10,397 nucleotides of DNA, taken from positions 1-10,397 of the forward strand of contig CAJJOO010000022.1 of assembly GCA_905193395.1 (NCBI GenBank). The letters are read 5' to 3'. The position numbers and the translations under genes are program-made. The DNA comes from an uncultured Porphyromonadaceae bacterium. Its GTDB lineage: Bacteria > Bacteroidota > Bacteroidia > Bacteroidales > Muribaculaceae. The notes under the pieces are model-generated. The model did not search any database. It was not told the DNA's origin and was given only the letters and a program-made list of their open reading frames with translations. Positions 1 through 8,019 of this stretch are shown here, in pieces (within the stretch, counting starts at the first letter, position 1; each line of letters begins with the position of its first letter).

Positions 1-596
1 AACTGGTTTTCGGCCTCACCATCATGGCCGCCCGCAACATGTATGCCGGCACCTCGGGCTTTGAACTCAAGGACAAGACCCTCGGTCTGCAGGCCTTCGG
101 CCAGGTCGGCCGCAATGTGGCACGCATTGCCAAAGGCTTCGGCATGGCCGTAAGCGCCCTCGACCCCTTCTGCCCCGACGACGTGATGATTGCCCAGGGC
201 GTAAACCCGGTTCACTCGGCGCCCGAACTCTATGCCTCGAACCGCTTCGTATCCATCCATATACCCGCCACGGAATCCACCATCGGCTCAATCGGCTATG
301 ACCTCATCACATCTATGCCTCGCGACGGCGTACTGATCAACACAGCCCGCAAGGAAGTCCTCGACGAAGCCGGCCTGGCCCGCGCACTGGCCGACCGCCC
401 CGACCTGCGCTATGTGGCCGACGTCAAGCCCGGAAACGCCGACGAACTCGTCCGCCTCTATGGCGCCCGCGTGTTCTTCACGCCCAAAAAGATGGGCGCG
501 CAGACCGCCGAAGCCAACATCAACGCCGGTATCGCCGCCGCAAACCAGGCTGTCGCCTTCATGCGCGACGGTATAGACCGCTTCCGTGTAAATTGA
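1..596 (+). CDS. serA: D-3-phosphoglycerate dehydrogenase, C-terminal part (5' end outside window)
   Basis: The reading frame is open from base 3 to the TGA at 594-596, so the ATG at 24 is internal and the gene starts before the window. SerA oxidises 3-phosphoglycerate with NAD+ in the first step of serine synthesis, in the cytoplasm. Visible parts are the Rossmann nucleotide-binding loop (AFGQVGRNVA, first Gly of GxGxxG replaced by Ala), the catalytic-Arg motif NTARKE (Arg codon 348-350) and the end of the catalytic domain (TPKKMGAQTAEANIN). There is no ACT regulatory domain: the protein ends just after FRVN. Ungapped alignment with the usual TPHLGA motif puts Lys (codon 489-491) at the catalytic His; I recall this as typical of the Bacteroides/Entamoeba type of PGDH. 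Another 2-hydroxyacid dehydrogenase is possible but less likely. The next gene starts 61 bases on, after a hairpin, and is unrelated in function. Confidence 0.9.
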   Translation, partial: LVFGLTIMAARNMYAGTSGFELKDKTLGLQAFGQVGRNVARIAKGFGMAVSALDPFCPDDVMIAQGVNPVHSAPELYASNRFVSIHIPATESTIGSIGYDLITSMPRDGVLINTARKEVLDEAGLARALADRPDLRYVADVKPGNADELVRLYGARVFFTPKKMGAQTAEANINAGIAAANQAVAFMRDGIDRFRVN

Positions 597-620
597 ATCC
601 CCATCAACGCAAACAGTTAG

Positions 621-656
621 TCAATGCCCCGGCCAATTGCCCGACCGGGGCATTGA
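621..656 (+). terminator. 12-bp perfect hairpin between serA and the polysaccharide locus
   Basis: Arms 621-632 (TCAATGCCCCGG) and 645-656 (CCGGGGCATTGA) are exact reverse complements around a 12-base loop. It follows the serA stop by 24 bases, so termination of serA is the simplest role. No T-run follows the stem, so it is not a textbook intrinsic terminator. The stem ends one base before the likely ATG (658) of the next gene, so an RNA crossing it would hide that start; an attenuator or a processing/stability stem are alternatives. Confidence 0.55.
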
Positions 657-657
657 T

Positions 658-1695
658 ATGATAGAAATGCCGAAACAGCGTCTTCATTATTTTGACATAA
701 TCAAAGGCCTGGCCATCACCGCTGTGGTCATGGGACATGTGCTGTGGTTCAGCATGGAAGCGATGCGCGATTCAATTCCGTTCAGGCTCATTGCATCCAT
801 CCACATGCCGCTGTTTTTCTTTATCAGCGGCTGGTTCATCACACGCCTTGATTCCGACGGCAGACTTGTCCCTCCACAGATTCAAAAAAGATTCATACAA
901 CTGATTGTCCCGACCGTGGTGATGTCCTCGCTGTTTCTGATTGTGGCCCCTTCACTTCACCTCAACAACACTCCGGTCATGACATTCAAGGCCTTATGGC
1001 TGTCCTCGGCTAAATATGGGTATTGGTTCGGCATTGCACTGTTCGAACTGATATTGCTTTACCGGCTTTCCGTACCCATGCTGGACAGGGCAAAAAAAGC
1101 ATGGCAGCCGTTGGCCGGCGCCCTTATTGCCTCGGCGGTCTTTTACATAATAACCAAACGCGTGCCCGGGGCCGCACCTTTTGAGCCGAACGAACTGGCC
1201 AACTATACCATTCCGTTTATTGCCGGTGCCACAGCACACCGCCATTACGCCGGATTCATGAAGTTCATCGGCAAAAACGTGGTAATGACCGCAGCACTAT
1301 GCGTACTCGCGATAAGCCTTTTCATCATCGGCACGCCATACACGTTGCCCAACCTGCTCAGGCTGTCGGCACGAATCGCCTGTCTGCTGTCTCTCGCCGT
1401 ACTTTCAATACGCCTGCTCAAGCCCTGGGCCGAGAATCAGAAAGAATCCCCCGGGATAGCGTTCAGGACATTCACCTACCTGGGGCGCAACAGTTTCGGA
1501 ATCTACCTTTTGCAATACTTTTTCCTTTTCCCCTTGCAGGATGTAGAAAACGTGCTGTCGGCAATGCTCCCCGGATTTGTACCGTTGGTGTTCATATCAA
1601 TAGCGGCCGCGGCCGCCATCATAGCCGCTTCCTGCCTCATTATCGAGGTCTTACGGCCGTCAAGGCTATTATCCAGGATTGTCACCGGACAATAA
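658..1695 (+). CDS. Acyltransferase family 3 (OafA-like) integral membrane protein
   Basis: This is a multi-pass inner-membrane protein of the acyltransferase-3 family, which moves acyl groups (often acetyl) onto sugars of surface polysaccharides. It shows the family's N-terminal signature, YFDIIKGLAITAVVMGH (residues 11-27 from ATG 658), with the conserved H27 at the end of the first membrane segment, then HMPLFFFISGWF (residues 49-60). About ten hydrophobic segments follow, and a late LGRNSFGIYLLQ motif is usual in Bacteroidales members. At 345 aa it is full length. ATG 658 or ATG 667 are plausible starts; the frame could open at TTG 637, but that lies in the hairpin loop. Standing directly before wza, it probably O-acylates the exported polysaccharide, though the donor and the acceptor sugar cannot be read from sequence. 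An 81-base AT-rich gap follows. Confidence 0.85.
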   Translation: MIEMPKQRLHYFDIIKGLAITAVVMGHVLWFSMEAMRDSIPFRLIASIHMPLFFFISGWFITRLDSDGRLVPPQIQKRFIQLIVPTVVMSSLFLIVAPSLHLNNTPVMTFKALWLSSAKYGYWFGIALFELILLYRLSVPMLDRAKKAWQPLAGALIASAVFYIITKRVPGAAPFEPNELANYTIPFIAGATAHRHYAGFMKFIGKNVVMTAALCVLAISLFIIGTPYTLPNLLRLSARIACLLSLAVLSIRLLKPWAENQKESPGIAFRTFTYLGRNSFGIYLLQYFFLFPLQDVENVLSAMLPGFVPLVFISIAAAAAIIAASCLIIEVLRPSRLLSRIVTGQ

Positions 1696-1707
1696 TTTTT
1701 AACTTTC
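1679..1707 (+). promoter_or_regulatory. Weak candidate promoter before the wza-type gene
   Basis: TTG at 1679-1681, an 18-base spacer, then TAACTTTC at 1700-1707 is one mismatch from the Bacteroidetes -7 element TAnnTTTG, with a slightly short spacer. It overlaps the end of the acyltransferase gene and precedes an AT-rich leader to the ATG at 1777. The leader length would allow separate transcription of the export genes, but the match is imperfect and chance is possible. Confidence 0.25.
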
Positions 1708-1776
1708 CGCAATAATAGCCAATCTTATTCGTTAATACTTTAAAACGCACTAAATACAGGTTAACCAATCATTATA

Positions 1777-2580
1777 ATGAACTTCAAGACGATTGTCATT
1801 TCAATGTGCGCGTGCGTGGCGCTCGCGTCATGTTCATCCTCAAAATCGCAGTTGCCATATTTCATGGACATCCGCGAAATCAGCGAAGGAACCCTCGAGA
1901 GTGAGGACTACACGCCGTCAATAAAACCCGATGACGAACTGCTCATCACCATTATCGCGTCCCAGCCCCAGGCTACGGCCCACTACAACCTGCCTCTGAC
2001 CAATCCGGCGACACGCGATGATATCGAACTCACAACCACCCCGCGCCAGCAGACCTATATCGTCGACCCGCAGGGCAACATCATCATGCCCGTGCTCGGG
2101 AAAGTCCACGTCGCCGGCCTGACAGTCTTCCAATTGCGCGACAAACTCGAGGCCGACATCCGCAAGGACGTTTCCGACGCAATTGTCCGCGTGGAGTTAG
2201 TAAACTTCCAGGTAGTGGTGGCCGGTGAAGTGGCCAAACCGACTACCATTCCCGTCACACGCTCGCGTTTCAGCATCCTTGACGCACTGAGCGCAGCAGG
2301 CGACCTCACGCCCTACGGCGAACGCTCCAACGTGCTGGTTATCCGCGAGGAAAACGGCAAACGTGTGTTCGCCCACCTCGACCTGAACTCGTCCGATGTG
2401 CTCAATTCTCCCTATTTCTACATGCAGCAGAACGACTACGTTTACGTCGAGCCGAACAAAATCCGCCAGGACAATGCCCGCTACAATCAGGACAATGCCT
2501 ATAAACTGACCGTCGTGTCGACAATCGTAAGCGCGGCATCCGTAATCGCATCCCTCGTCATTGCCCTGACAATCAAGTAA
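1777..2580 (+). CDS. Wza-type polysaccharide export outer-membrane lipoprotein
   Basis: This 267-aa lipoprotein should form the outer-membrane exit channel for the polysaccharide. A signal peptide with lipobox LASC (Cys19) is followed by SSSKSQ. The region around residues 44-145 matches the polysaccharide-export domain (KPDDELLITI, then DPQGNIIMPVLGKVHVAGLT). An SLBB-type beta-grasp domain follows, roughly residues 148-225 (VAGEVAKPTTIPV, SILDALSAAGDLTPYGERS, NDYVYVEPN). The C-terminus (about 242-267) is a strongly hydrophobic helix, where Escherichia coli Wza has an amphipathic pore helix; this is usual in Bacteroidetes homologues as far as I recall. The residues after Cys19 lack the acidic lipoprotein surface-export signal described for Bacteroidetes, consistent with a periplasm-facing lipid anchor. 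The wzc-type gene starts 31 bases downstream, so the two are surely co-transcribed. Confidence 0.92.
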   Translation: MNFKTIVISMCACVALASCSSSKSQLPYFMDIREISEGTLESEDYTPSIKPDDELLITIIASQPQATAHYNLPLTNPATRDDIELTTTPRQQTYIVDPQGNIIMPVLGKVHVAGLTVFQLRDKLEADIRKDVSDAIVRVELVNFQVVVAGEVAKPTTIPVTRSRFSILDALSAAGDLTPYGERSNVLVIREENGKRVFAHLDLNSSDVLNSPYFYMQQNDYVYVEPNKIRQDNARYNQDNAYKLTVVSTIVSAASVIASLVIALTIK

Positions 2581-2611
2581 CCGACCCATCCAATCCTACT
2601 TCTTAAAAGAT

Positions 2612-4912
2612 ATGGCTAAAAGAAACCACACGGACATTATTGATTTCCGTCGTCTGTTCAAAACCTACGTTTCCAAATGGTATCTCTTTGTGATATCAGT
2701 GGTATGCTGCGTGGCTATGGGCTTCCTCTACACCCGCGTCCACAAAACAAAGTTCGGTGTCCGGGCCAACGTGCTCATTCAGCAGGAAGATGCCAATCCC
2801 ATGGCCTCGATGGGCGGTCTCGGCGAACTTTTCGGTTCGTCGGGCTATGCCGACGATGAAATCTTCATCCTTTCGTCACACTCGCTCTACCGCGAGGTGG
2901 CCCGCGACCTCGGGCTGAACAAAACCCACTATGTCCGCACCGGTTTCCTCAGAAGCGAACTGGCATATCCCAATTTTCCAATTGACGTCTATCCTGCTTC
3001 CGGAATTGTCGACACTCTGAAATCTGTTGTCTCGTTCAAAATCAAGGTGAACGAAGACGGCAAGGCAAAAATCAAGGTGAAAGGCAAATACGGCACAATC
3101 GACGAAGTGAAGGACGTTACCCTCCCCTACACATTCAAAACCTATCTGGGCGAATTCACCGTGGCCCCGACCGCGTACTTCCCCAAAGGCCGGGATGTGA
3201 GCACGACGGTTCTCGTGACCGGCTATCACGCTGCCGCCGAGGATATGGCGCTTGAAATCTCCACCCAGATTGCCAACAAGAAATCTAACGTGATCGAACT
3301 GGCCTACGACACCCCCAATCCCGCTATGGGCGAGGCGATGCTGCAGGACATCATTGACAAATATAACGAACGCGGTATCCGCGAGAAAAACCTGCAGGGA
3401 CAGAAAACGGCCGAATTCATCGACGAGCGTCTTGCCCTGCTGAGCACCGACCTCTCGGCGGCCGAGGGCGATATCCAGCAGTTCAAGGAAAGCCATGGCA
3501 TTATCGATGTGAGAGGCGAAGCCTCTTTCCAGATGGCCAAACGCGGACAACTGGAAGCCACATTGCTTGCTTATGAGACGCAACTGCAGATTCTGAAACT
3601 CACCCGCGACTTCGTCGACAACCCCCAGAACCGATTTGCCATTATCCCTACCCTGATTGAATCGGAAAGTCTGGCCAACGTTATCAGCGAATACAACAGC
3701 ATGATTGTCGAACGCGACGACATGTTGAAAACCGTGAGCCCCGACAACCCTGCCCTTACGAAACTCACAGCGCGAATCGACGCCCTGCGCAGCAACATCA
3801 TAGCAACCGTCAACCAGAACTACAACAACCAACTGGTCAGCGTCCGCCAACTGCGCCAGCAGATTGGCTCGAACACCGGCCGTCTGAGCAGTGTCCCGGG
3901 CCAGGAACGTCAGGTTGTCGACATGCAGCGCCAGTTGGAAATCAAACAGCAACTGTTCCTTTTCCTCCGTCAGAAACAGGAAGAAAACGCAATGCTGCTT
4001 GCCAACGCCGTTCCCAAGGGACTGGTGGTCGACACTCCCTATACGCTCAAAAAACCGCTGGGCATGGGCGACCGCATGATTCTCCTCATCGCCTTCATCC
4101 TGGGCCTCTGCCTCCCGCCCATCTATCTGTATATGCTGAAACTGGTGCGCAACCGCGTGGAATCGCGCGAGGAAGTGGAACGCCGCACCTCGGCTCCCAT
4201 CATCGGCGAGATGTGTACCGACAATTCCGGACGCTCCCTGGTGGTTTCACCCACCGACACCTCGTCGGCTACGGAACTTTTCCGTCTGATGCGCGCCAAC
4301 CTGCTGTTTATCTTCAACGAGGCCAGTGACAAGGTGGTGCTTCTCACCTCCTCCTCCTCCGGTGAAGGAAAAACGTTCATATCAATCAACCTTGCCGCCT
4401 CGCTGGCCCTGCTGGACAAGCGCGTGCTGCTCGTCGGCATGGATATACGCGCACCGAAGATTGCCTCTTATCTCGACCTAAAGACCAAAAACGGCCTCAC
4501 GCAATATCTTGCCTCCGATTCTGTTGAACTCGATACCATCATTGTCCGCAAGCCAGTCGACGACCTGCCCACACTCGACGAGCTGCCCGCCGGCCCAATC
4601 CCGCCGAACCCTGCCGAACTGCTGGCCTCGCGAAAGGTCGACAAAATGTTCGAGGTACTCCGCAGCCGCTACGACTACATCGTCGTGGACAGCGCTCCGG
4701 TCGGAATGGTCAGCGACACCTTTACCCTGAACCGAGTTTCCGACGCCACAATCTTCGTGACACGAATAAACGCCACTTCGGTCAACGACATTGACTTCAT
4801 CGAGGAAATCTATGAAGACAACCGTCTGCAGAAACTTTCCGTCGTGGTCAACGGCGTCAAGGGCAAGAAAACCTACGGCTACCGCAACAAAAAAGGCTCG
4901 AAAAACTATTGA
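2612..4912 (+). CDS. Wzc-type chain-length determinant / tyrosine autokinase
   Basis: This 766-aa inner-membrane co-polymerase joins a Wzz-type periplasmic part and a cytoplasmic BY-kinase in one chain. It is expected to set polymer length with Wzy and contact the Wza-type channel. Order: membrane helix 1 (about 23-40), Wzz domain with a long coiled-coil region and GNVR-like segment (about 250-470, ending near PGQERQVVDMQRQLEIKQQLF), membrane helix 2 (about 489-511), then the kinase. Kinase motifs are Walker A GEGKT (584-588, after four Ser), Walker A' VGMDIR (608-613, Asp611) and Walker B IVVDSAP (Asp693). LPAGPIPPNPAELL is also typical. The C-terminal tail has only three tyrosines (755, 757 and 766), a thin version of the usual Tyr cluster that is autophosphorylated. 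The ATG at 2612 gives the complete N-terminus. A 66-base gap with a hairpin follows. Confidence 0.93.
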   Translation: MAKRNHTDIIDFRRLFKTYVSKWYLFVISVVCCVAMGFLYTRVHKTKFGVRANVLIQQEDANPMASMGGLGELFGSSGYADDEIFILSSHSLYREVARDLGLNKTHYVRTGFLRSELAYPNFPIDVYPASGIVDTLKSVVSFKIKVNEDGKAKIKVKGKYGTIDEVKDVTLPYTFKTYLGEFTVAPTAYFPKGRDVSTTVLVTGYHAAAEDMALEISTQIANKKSNVIELAYDTPNPAMGEAMLQDIIDKYNERGIREKNLQGQKTAEFIDERLALLSTDLSAAEGDIQQFKESHGIIDVRGEASFQMAKRGQLEATLLAYETQLQILKLTRDFVDNPQNRFAIIPTLIESESLANVISEYNSMIVERDDMLKTVSPDNPALTKLTARIDALRSNIIATVNQNYNNQLVSVRQLRQQIGSNTGRLSSVPGQERQVVDMQRQLEIKQQLFLFLRQKQEENAMLLANAVPKGLVVDTPYTLKKPLGMGDRMILLIAFILGLCLPPIYLYMLKLVRNRVESREEVERRTSAPIIGEMCTDNSGRSLVVSPTDTSSATELFRLMRANLLFIFNEASDKVVLLTSSSSGEGKTFISINLAASLALLDKRVLLVGMDIRAPKIASYLDLKTKNGLTQYLASDSVELDTIIVRKPVDDLPTLDELPAGPIPPNPAELLASRKVDKMFEVLRSRYDYIVVDSAPVGMVSDTFTLNRVSDATIFVTRINATSVNDIDFIEEIYEDNRLQKLSVVVNGVKGKKTYGYRNKKGSKNY

Positions 4913-4930
4913 CATATCAAACCCGATATG

Positions 4931-4963
4931 CAGGCCCGGCGCCATCAATCGATGCCGGGCCTG
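4931..4963 (+). terminator. GC-rich hairpin between the wzc-type and wzy-type genes
   Basis: Arms CAGGCCCGGC (4931-4940) and GCCGGGCCTG (4954-4963) are perfect complements around a 13-base loop. It lies 18 bases after the kinase stop and 15 bases before the polymerase ATG. As at 621-656, no T-run follows. Inside an apparent operon it could be a partial terminator or a processing/stability stem that lowers expression of the polymerase-flippase-glycosyltransferase block relative to the export genes; the role is inferred. Confidence 0.5.
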
Positions 4964-4978
4964 TAATCAATACGATAC

Positions 4979-6496
4979 ATGACAGCAACAGCAGTAATTA
5001 AAGAACATGAGGTCAAGCGCCCTGAACGCGAATACCTCGACCTGAAACGCAGCGACTTCATATGGCCGCTGGCGTTCATGCTGTCCATGTCCATGATTGG
5101 CCTCAGTTTCCCGCTGGGGCTGCTGCTTGTGCCGCTGGTTATGTTCCACCGGTTCCAGAATGACCGTTACGACTTCGTAATCCAGTTGACAATCTTTCTG
5201 GGCGGCTATTCGCTGATTTATTCCGGAAATGTCTATTTCGACCTCTCGTTGCTCTCTTTCGCGATAAGCCTGGTGGCAATCCTTTTGCTACGCAAAGCAC
5301 CTGTTCTGAAAAAAACGCTGTGGTTGCTGATTGTCTATTTCATAGGTCTTTTATGGATAGTTTCATACAGCGATGAATCATTGGCCGTACAGTGGCCCGG
5401 CATCCGCTCGTACATGGCGATTGTCTATCTGTTCGTGCCCTTCCTGGTTTTCTCCGGACGCGAATTCAACATCAGGATACTGTTCCGCCATCTCTTTGTC
5501 TACGCATTCATCTTCTGCGCCTACTATATCATAGACTGCGTGATAATGGGCGGTGTGTTCTTCCTGTCCTATGAGATCACATTGCATGCCCTGAATTTTT
5601 TCCCCCCCTTCTATGCCCCCTGGCTCAACCCGCTGAGTTTCGAATTTCCCCGCCGCTGGCCCCCGGGTCTTTATATTCTGCTGCTGCTGGCCTACCCTGC
5701 CGGACGTTTTTACAAACTCCGGGTATGGCAATGGCTCCTCGTTCTCGGCGCACTTCTGGTGTGCCGCACATTCACTTTCACCATGGCCCTGATTATCGGC
5801 TATCTGTTCTGCCGGGCCACAGGTCGCCAGATTATCTATTACAGCATTGCTTTCGTAGCCGGTTTCGTTGCCTTGTATTTTGCCGACGGAATGATGGGAT
5901 CGAAGACTGTAACAGGTGAGGACGGCGTGGAACACACGGCCACCACCCTGCGCATAAAATCGCAGATAGACCAGATTCTGTTCTTCGACGAGACCGACGA
6001 GGAGACGCTCGCGGCAATCGGCACCGGCCGCGGCGCGCAGATTATACCCAAATTTGAACTTCTCTACAGTATGGGCAAGGAATGGACCGGCTTCGGTTTC
6101 CTCAGCCGCCAGATGACAAAACAGACGAAATATATCATCGACAACGAGATGTACGAAAACCCTGATATCGAACAGGAGGTGGCAACGGGTGTCGAGAGTA
6201 TGCCTTTCCAGATTATCCTGGACGTGGGTTATATAGGTCTGATATTCCATATTGTCATATTCATTCTGCTGTGGCTCATCGTGCGCCGCTTGCCATATTC
6301 ATTGTTTTTCACCAGTACAATGCTGATGTTTGTCTTCATCGGCATCAGCGGCATGCAGGGCCTGGTGCGCTATGACAGCCTGCAGATGGTAGGCCTGGCC
6401 TACGCCGCTGTGATTATGAACGAAAAACGTCGGCTGCCGGGCTTCGACCTCCCGCCCGAGCGTCACAAACCTGCCATTAAATCCCGCCGGCCATGA
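4979..6496 (+). CDS. Wzy-type O-antigen/exopolysaccharide polymerase (O-antigen ligase-like membrane protein)
   Basis: This 505-aa protein is very hydrophobic, with about 10-12 membrane segments starting near residue 26, and has no soluble enzyme domain. The profile fits Wzy polymerases, which join lipid-linked repeat units on the periplasmic face. A long polar loop (about residues 305-405, containing GFGFLSRQMTKQTK and EVATGVESMPFQ) is followed by ILDVGYIGLIFHI. This resembles the large loop and the following helix of the Wzy/WaaL fold. Sequence conservation in these proteins is poor, so the call rests on topology and position between wzc- and wzx-type genes. A WaaL-like ligase is the alternative. 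Its stop overlaps the flippase start by four bases (ATGA, 6493-6496). A T6C7 homopolymer lies inside the gene at 5596-5608. Confidence 0.8.
   Translation: MTATAVIKEHEVKRPEREYLDLKRSDFIWPLAFMLSMSMIGLSFPLGLLLVPLVMFHRFQNDRYDFVIQLTIFLGGYSLIYSGNVYFDLSLLSFAISLVAILLLRKAPVLKKTLWLLIVYFIGLLWIVSYSDESLAVQWPGIRSYMAIVYLFVPFLVFSGREFNIRILFRHLFVYAFIFCAYYIIDCVIMGGVFFLSYEITLHALNFFPPFYAPWLNPLSFEFPRRWPPGLYILLLLAYPAGRFYKLRVWQWLLVLGALLVCRTFTFTMALIIGYLFCRATGRQIIYYSIAFVAGFVALYFADGMMGSKTVTGEDGVEHTATTLRIKSQIDQILFFDETDEETLAAIGTGRGAQIIPKFELLYSMGKEWTGFGFLSRQMTKQTKYIIDNEMYENPDIEQEVATGVESMPFQIILDVGYIGLIFHIVIFILLWLIVRRLPYSLFFTSTMLMFVFIGISGMQGLVRYDSLQMVGLAYAAVIMNEKRRLPGFDLPPERHKPAIKSRRP
5596..5608 (+). repeat. T6C7 homopolymer tract inside the polymerase gene
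   Basis: Six T (5596-5601) are followed directly by seven C (5602-5608), encoding part of Asn-Phe-Phe-Pro-Pro-Phe at about residues 206-211. The frame is intact here. A gain or loss of one base would truncate the polymerase near its middle. Confidence 0.6.
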
Positions 6497-8019
6497 CACG
6501 CTCCGGCGACACCCGCATTGCCCGCAACACGGCATTCCTCTATGGCCGCATGATTGTGACCATCGGGCTGTCGCTGTACACTTCGAGGGTGGTGCTGGAA
6601 ATGCTGGGAATTGACAATTTCGGTATTTACAGCGTTGTAGGCAGCATCGTGACCATTTTCGCCTTCATCAACGGCTCTATGGCCGGCGCCACGCAACGCT
6701 TCCTCAACTACGAAATCGGGCGCGGAATGGAAGTTCGCCTGAAACATACCTTTGCCTCGGCTGTACTTATCCATCTGGGCATAGCGCTTCTGGTGGTCCT
6801 TGCAGCCGAAACCGTAGGTCTGTGGTACGTCAATACCCACCTGGTAATCAGTCCCGAGAGGCTCTATGCCGCCAACTGGACCTATCAGTTATCAATCCTG
6901 GCCTGCATATGCACCATTCTCCAGGTGCCGTTCATGGCATCGGTTGTGGCACACGAACGCATGGACGCCCTGGCCGCAATCACCATGCTGAGCGCAGTGC
7001 TGAAACTGGCCGTCGCACTTTCGCTGACCTTCGCCGGAACGGCCGACACACTTATCCTTTACGCCGTGCTGATGCTGGCAGTGTCCGTCATCTCGCTGCT
7101 TTGTTTTGTAATTTACAGCCGCCGGCACTTCGGCGAATGTCGTTTCAGCGCCTCGGTACCGGGTGAAATCGTTCGCGGGCTGCTCGGCTTTTCGGCTTCC
7201 GACATCTTCGGAAACCTCTGTTACAGCCTGCGTCTGCAATCCGTCGCACTGATTCTCAACCGCTTCGGCGGCGAGATACTGAATGCTGCCGCCGGTCTGA
7301 ACCTCACCGTCAGCGGTGCCGTAACGCAGTTCGGCACCACCATCATCTCGGCTTTCCGTCCGCAGATAATCCAGCAGTATGCCGCCGACGATTTCAGCGG
7401 CATGCAGCGGCTGATGTGCAACTGTTCCAAGTTCTCGCTGCTGATGGTTTCGCTGATTGCCGTTCCCACGATTATCTGCATGGATTTCCTGCTGGGACTG
7501 TGGCTCGTGGATGTTCCTCCGTATCTGTCGGCCTTCTGCCGTCTGACCCTCGTGGCCGGAGTCGCAGAACTGGTGGTGTATACCATAAACTGCGGCGTAC
7601 ACGCCACCGGAAAGATCCGCTTCATGAGCATAACCACCGGACTGGTCTACCTGATTGAAATTCCCGCGATGTGGCTGCTGCTGAAAGTTTCGTCGCAGCC
7701 ATGGATTGTCTATGCCCTTCATATTGTGGTAATCTCGCTGATAATTCTGATTGTGGGGACTATTCTGATGCGACTCATGCCTCAGTTCCATTTCGGCATT
7801 TTCCTCAGGCGCGGAGTCGTGGTTCCCGGAGCGATAATCGTCCTCGCCACAGGATCCGCCCTTGCCGTTTCAATCCTGGTCGGAGGGGCATGGCTGCGTT
7901 TCGTCTGCGTAACGCTGATTTACGAGGCCGTGGCTTTGGCCGTCACATGGCGGTGGGGCATCGACGTGGAAACCCGCGCCGACCTTCTGGTTAAAATCAA
8001 ATCAAAACTGAAACGATGA
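6493..8019 (+). CDS. Wzx-type lipid-linked oligosaccharide flippase
   Basis: This 508-aa integral membrane protein of the MOP (polysaccharide transport) superfamily should flip undecaprenyl-linked repeat units across the inner membrane before polymerisation. The N-terminus RIARNTAFLYGRMIVTIGLS, with YTSRVVLEMLGIDNFGIYSVV and an SMAGATQRFLNYEIGRG segment (about residues 57-77), is the recognisable Bacteroidales flippase pattern. About 14 hydrophobic segments follow, with the family's internal repeat (LLGFSASDIFGNLCYSL near residues 230-246 starts the second half). It starts on the ATG that overlaps the polymerase stop, and its own stop overlaps the glycosyltransferase ATG by four bases. Ribosome re-initiation across ATGA at both ends would keep the three proteins in step. 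The substrate sugar cannot be deduced. Confidence 0.9.
   Translation: MTRSGDTRIARNTAFLYGRMIVTIGLSLYTSRVVLEMLGIDNFGIYSVVGSIVTIFAFINGSMAGATQRFLNYEIGRGMEVRLKHTFASAVLIHLGIALLVVLAAETVGLWYVNTHLVISPERLYAANWTYQLSILACICTILQVPFMASVVAHERMDALAAITMLSAVLKLAVALSLTFAGTADTLILYAVLMLAVSVISLLCFVIYSRRHFGECRFSASVPGEIVRGLLGFSASDIFGNLCYSLRLQSVALILNRFGGEILNAAAGLNLTVSGAVTQFGTTIISAFRPQIIQQYAADDFSGMQRLMCNCSKFSLLMVSLIAVPTIICMDFLLGLWLVDVPPYLSAFCRLTLVAGVAELVVYTINCGVHATGKIRFMSITTGLVYLIEIPAMWLLLKVSSQPWIVYALHIVVISLIILIVGTILMRLMPQFHFGIFLRRGVVVPGAIIVLATGSALAVSILVGGAWLRFVCVTLIYEAVALAVTWRWGIDVETRADLLVKIKSKLKR

Noticed and set aside
637..657. TTG at 637 as the start of the acyltransferase gene
   Set aside because: It lies in the loop of the 621-656 hairpin and adds seven residues ahead of the family's normal N-terminus. 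ATG 658 or 667 fits better.
2876..3952. Open minus-strand frame of 358 codons antisense to the wzc-type gene
   Set aside because: It is rich in Val, Phe, His and Asp in the pattern expected from the complement of GC-biased codons. It shows no domain and has no promoter, and the + strand protein is clearly conserved throughout.
4348..4360. Trinucleotide repeat of four TCC codons before the Walker A motif
   Set aside because: It encodes Ser residues preceding the P-loop Gly, and length changes would stay in frame, so it is not a likely switch.
5378..6250. Open minus-strand frame of 290 codons antisense to the polymerase gene
   Set aside because: Composition is that of a shadow frame (Gln, Glu, His and Gly rich); no recognisable motif.
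6892..7791. Open minus-strand frame of 299 codons antisense to the flippase gene
   Set aside because: Gln/His/Gly-rich shadow of a hydrophobic membrane-protein gene; no family features.
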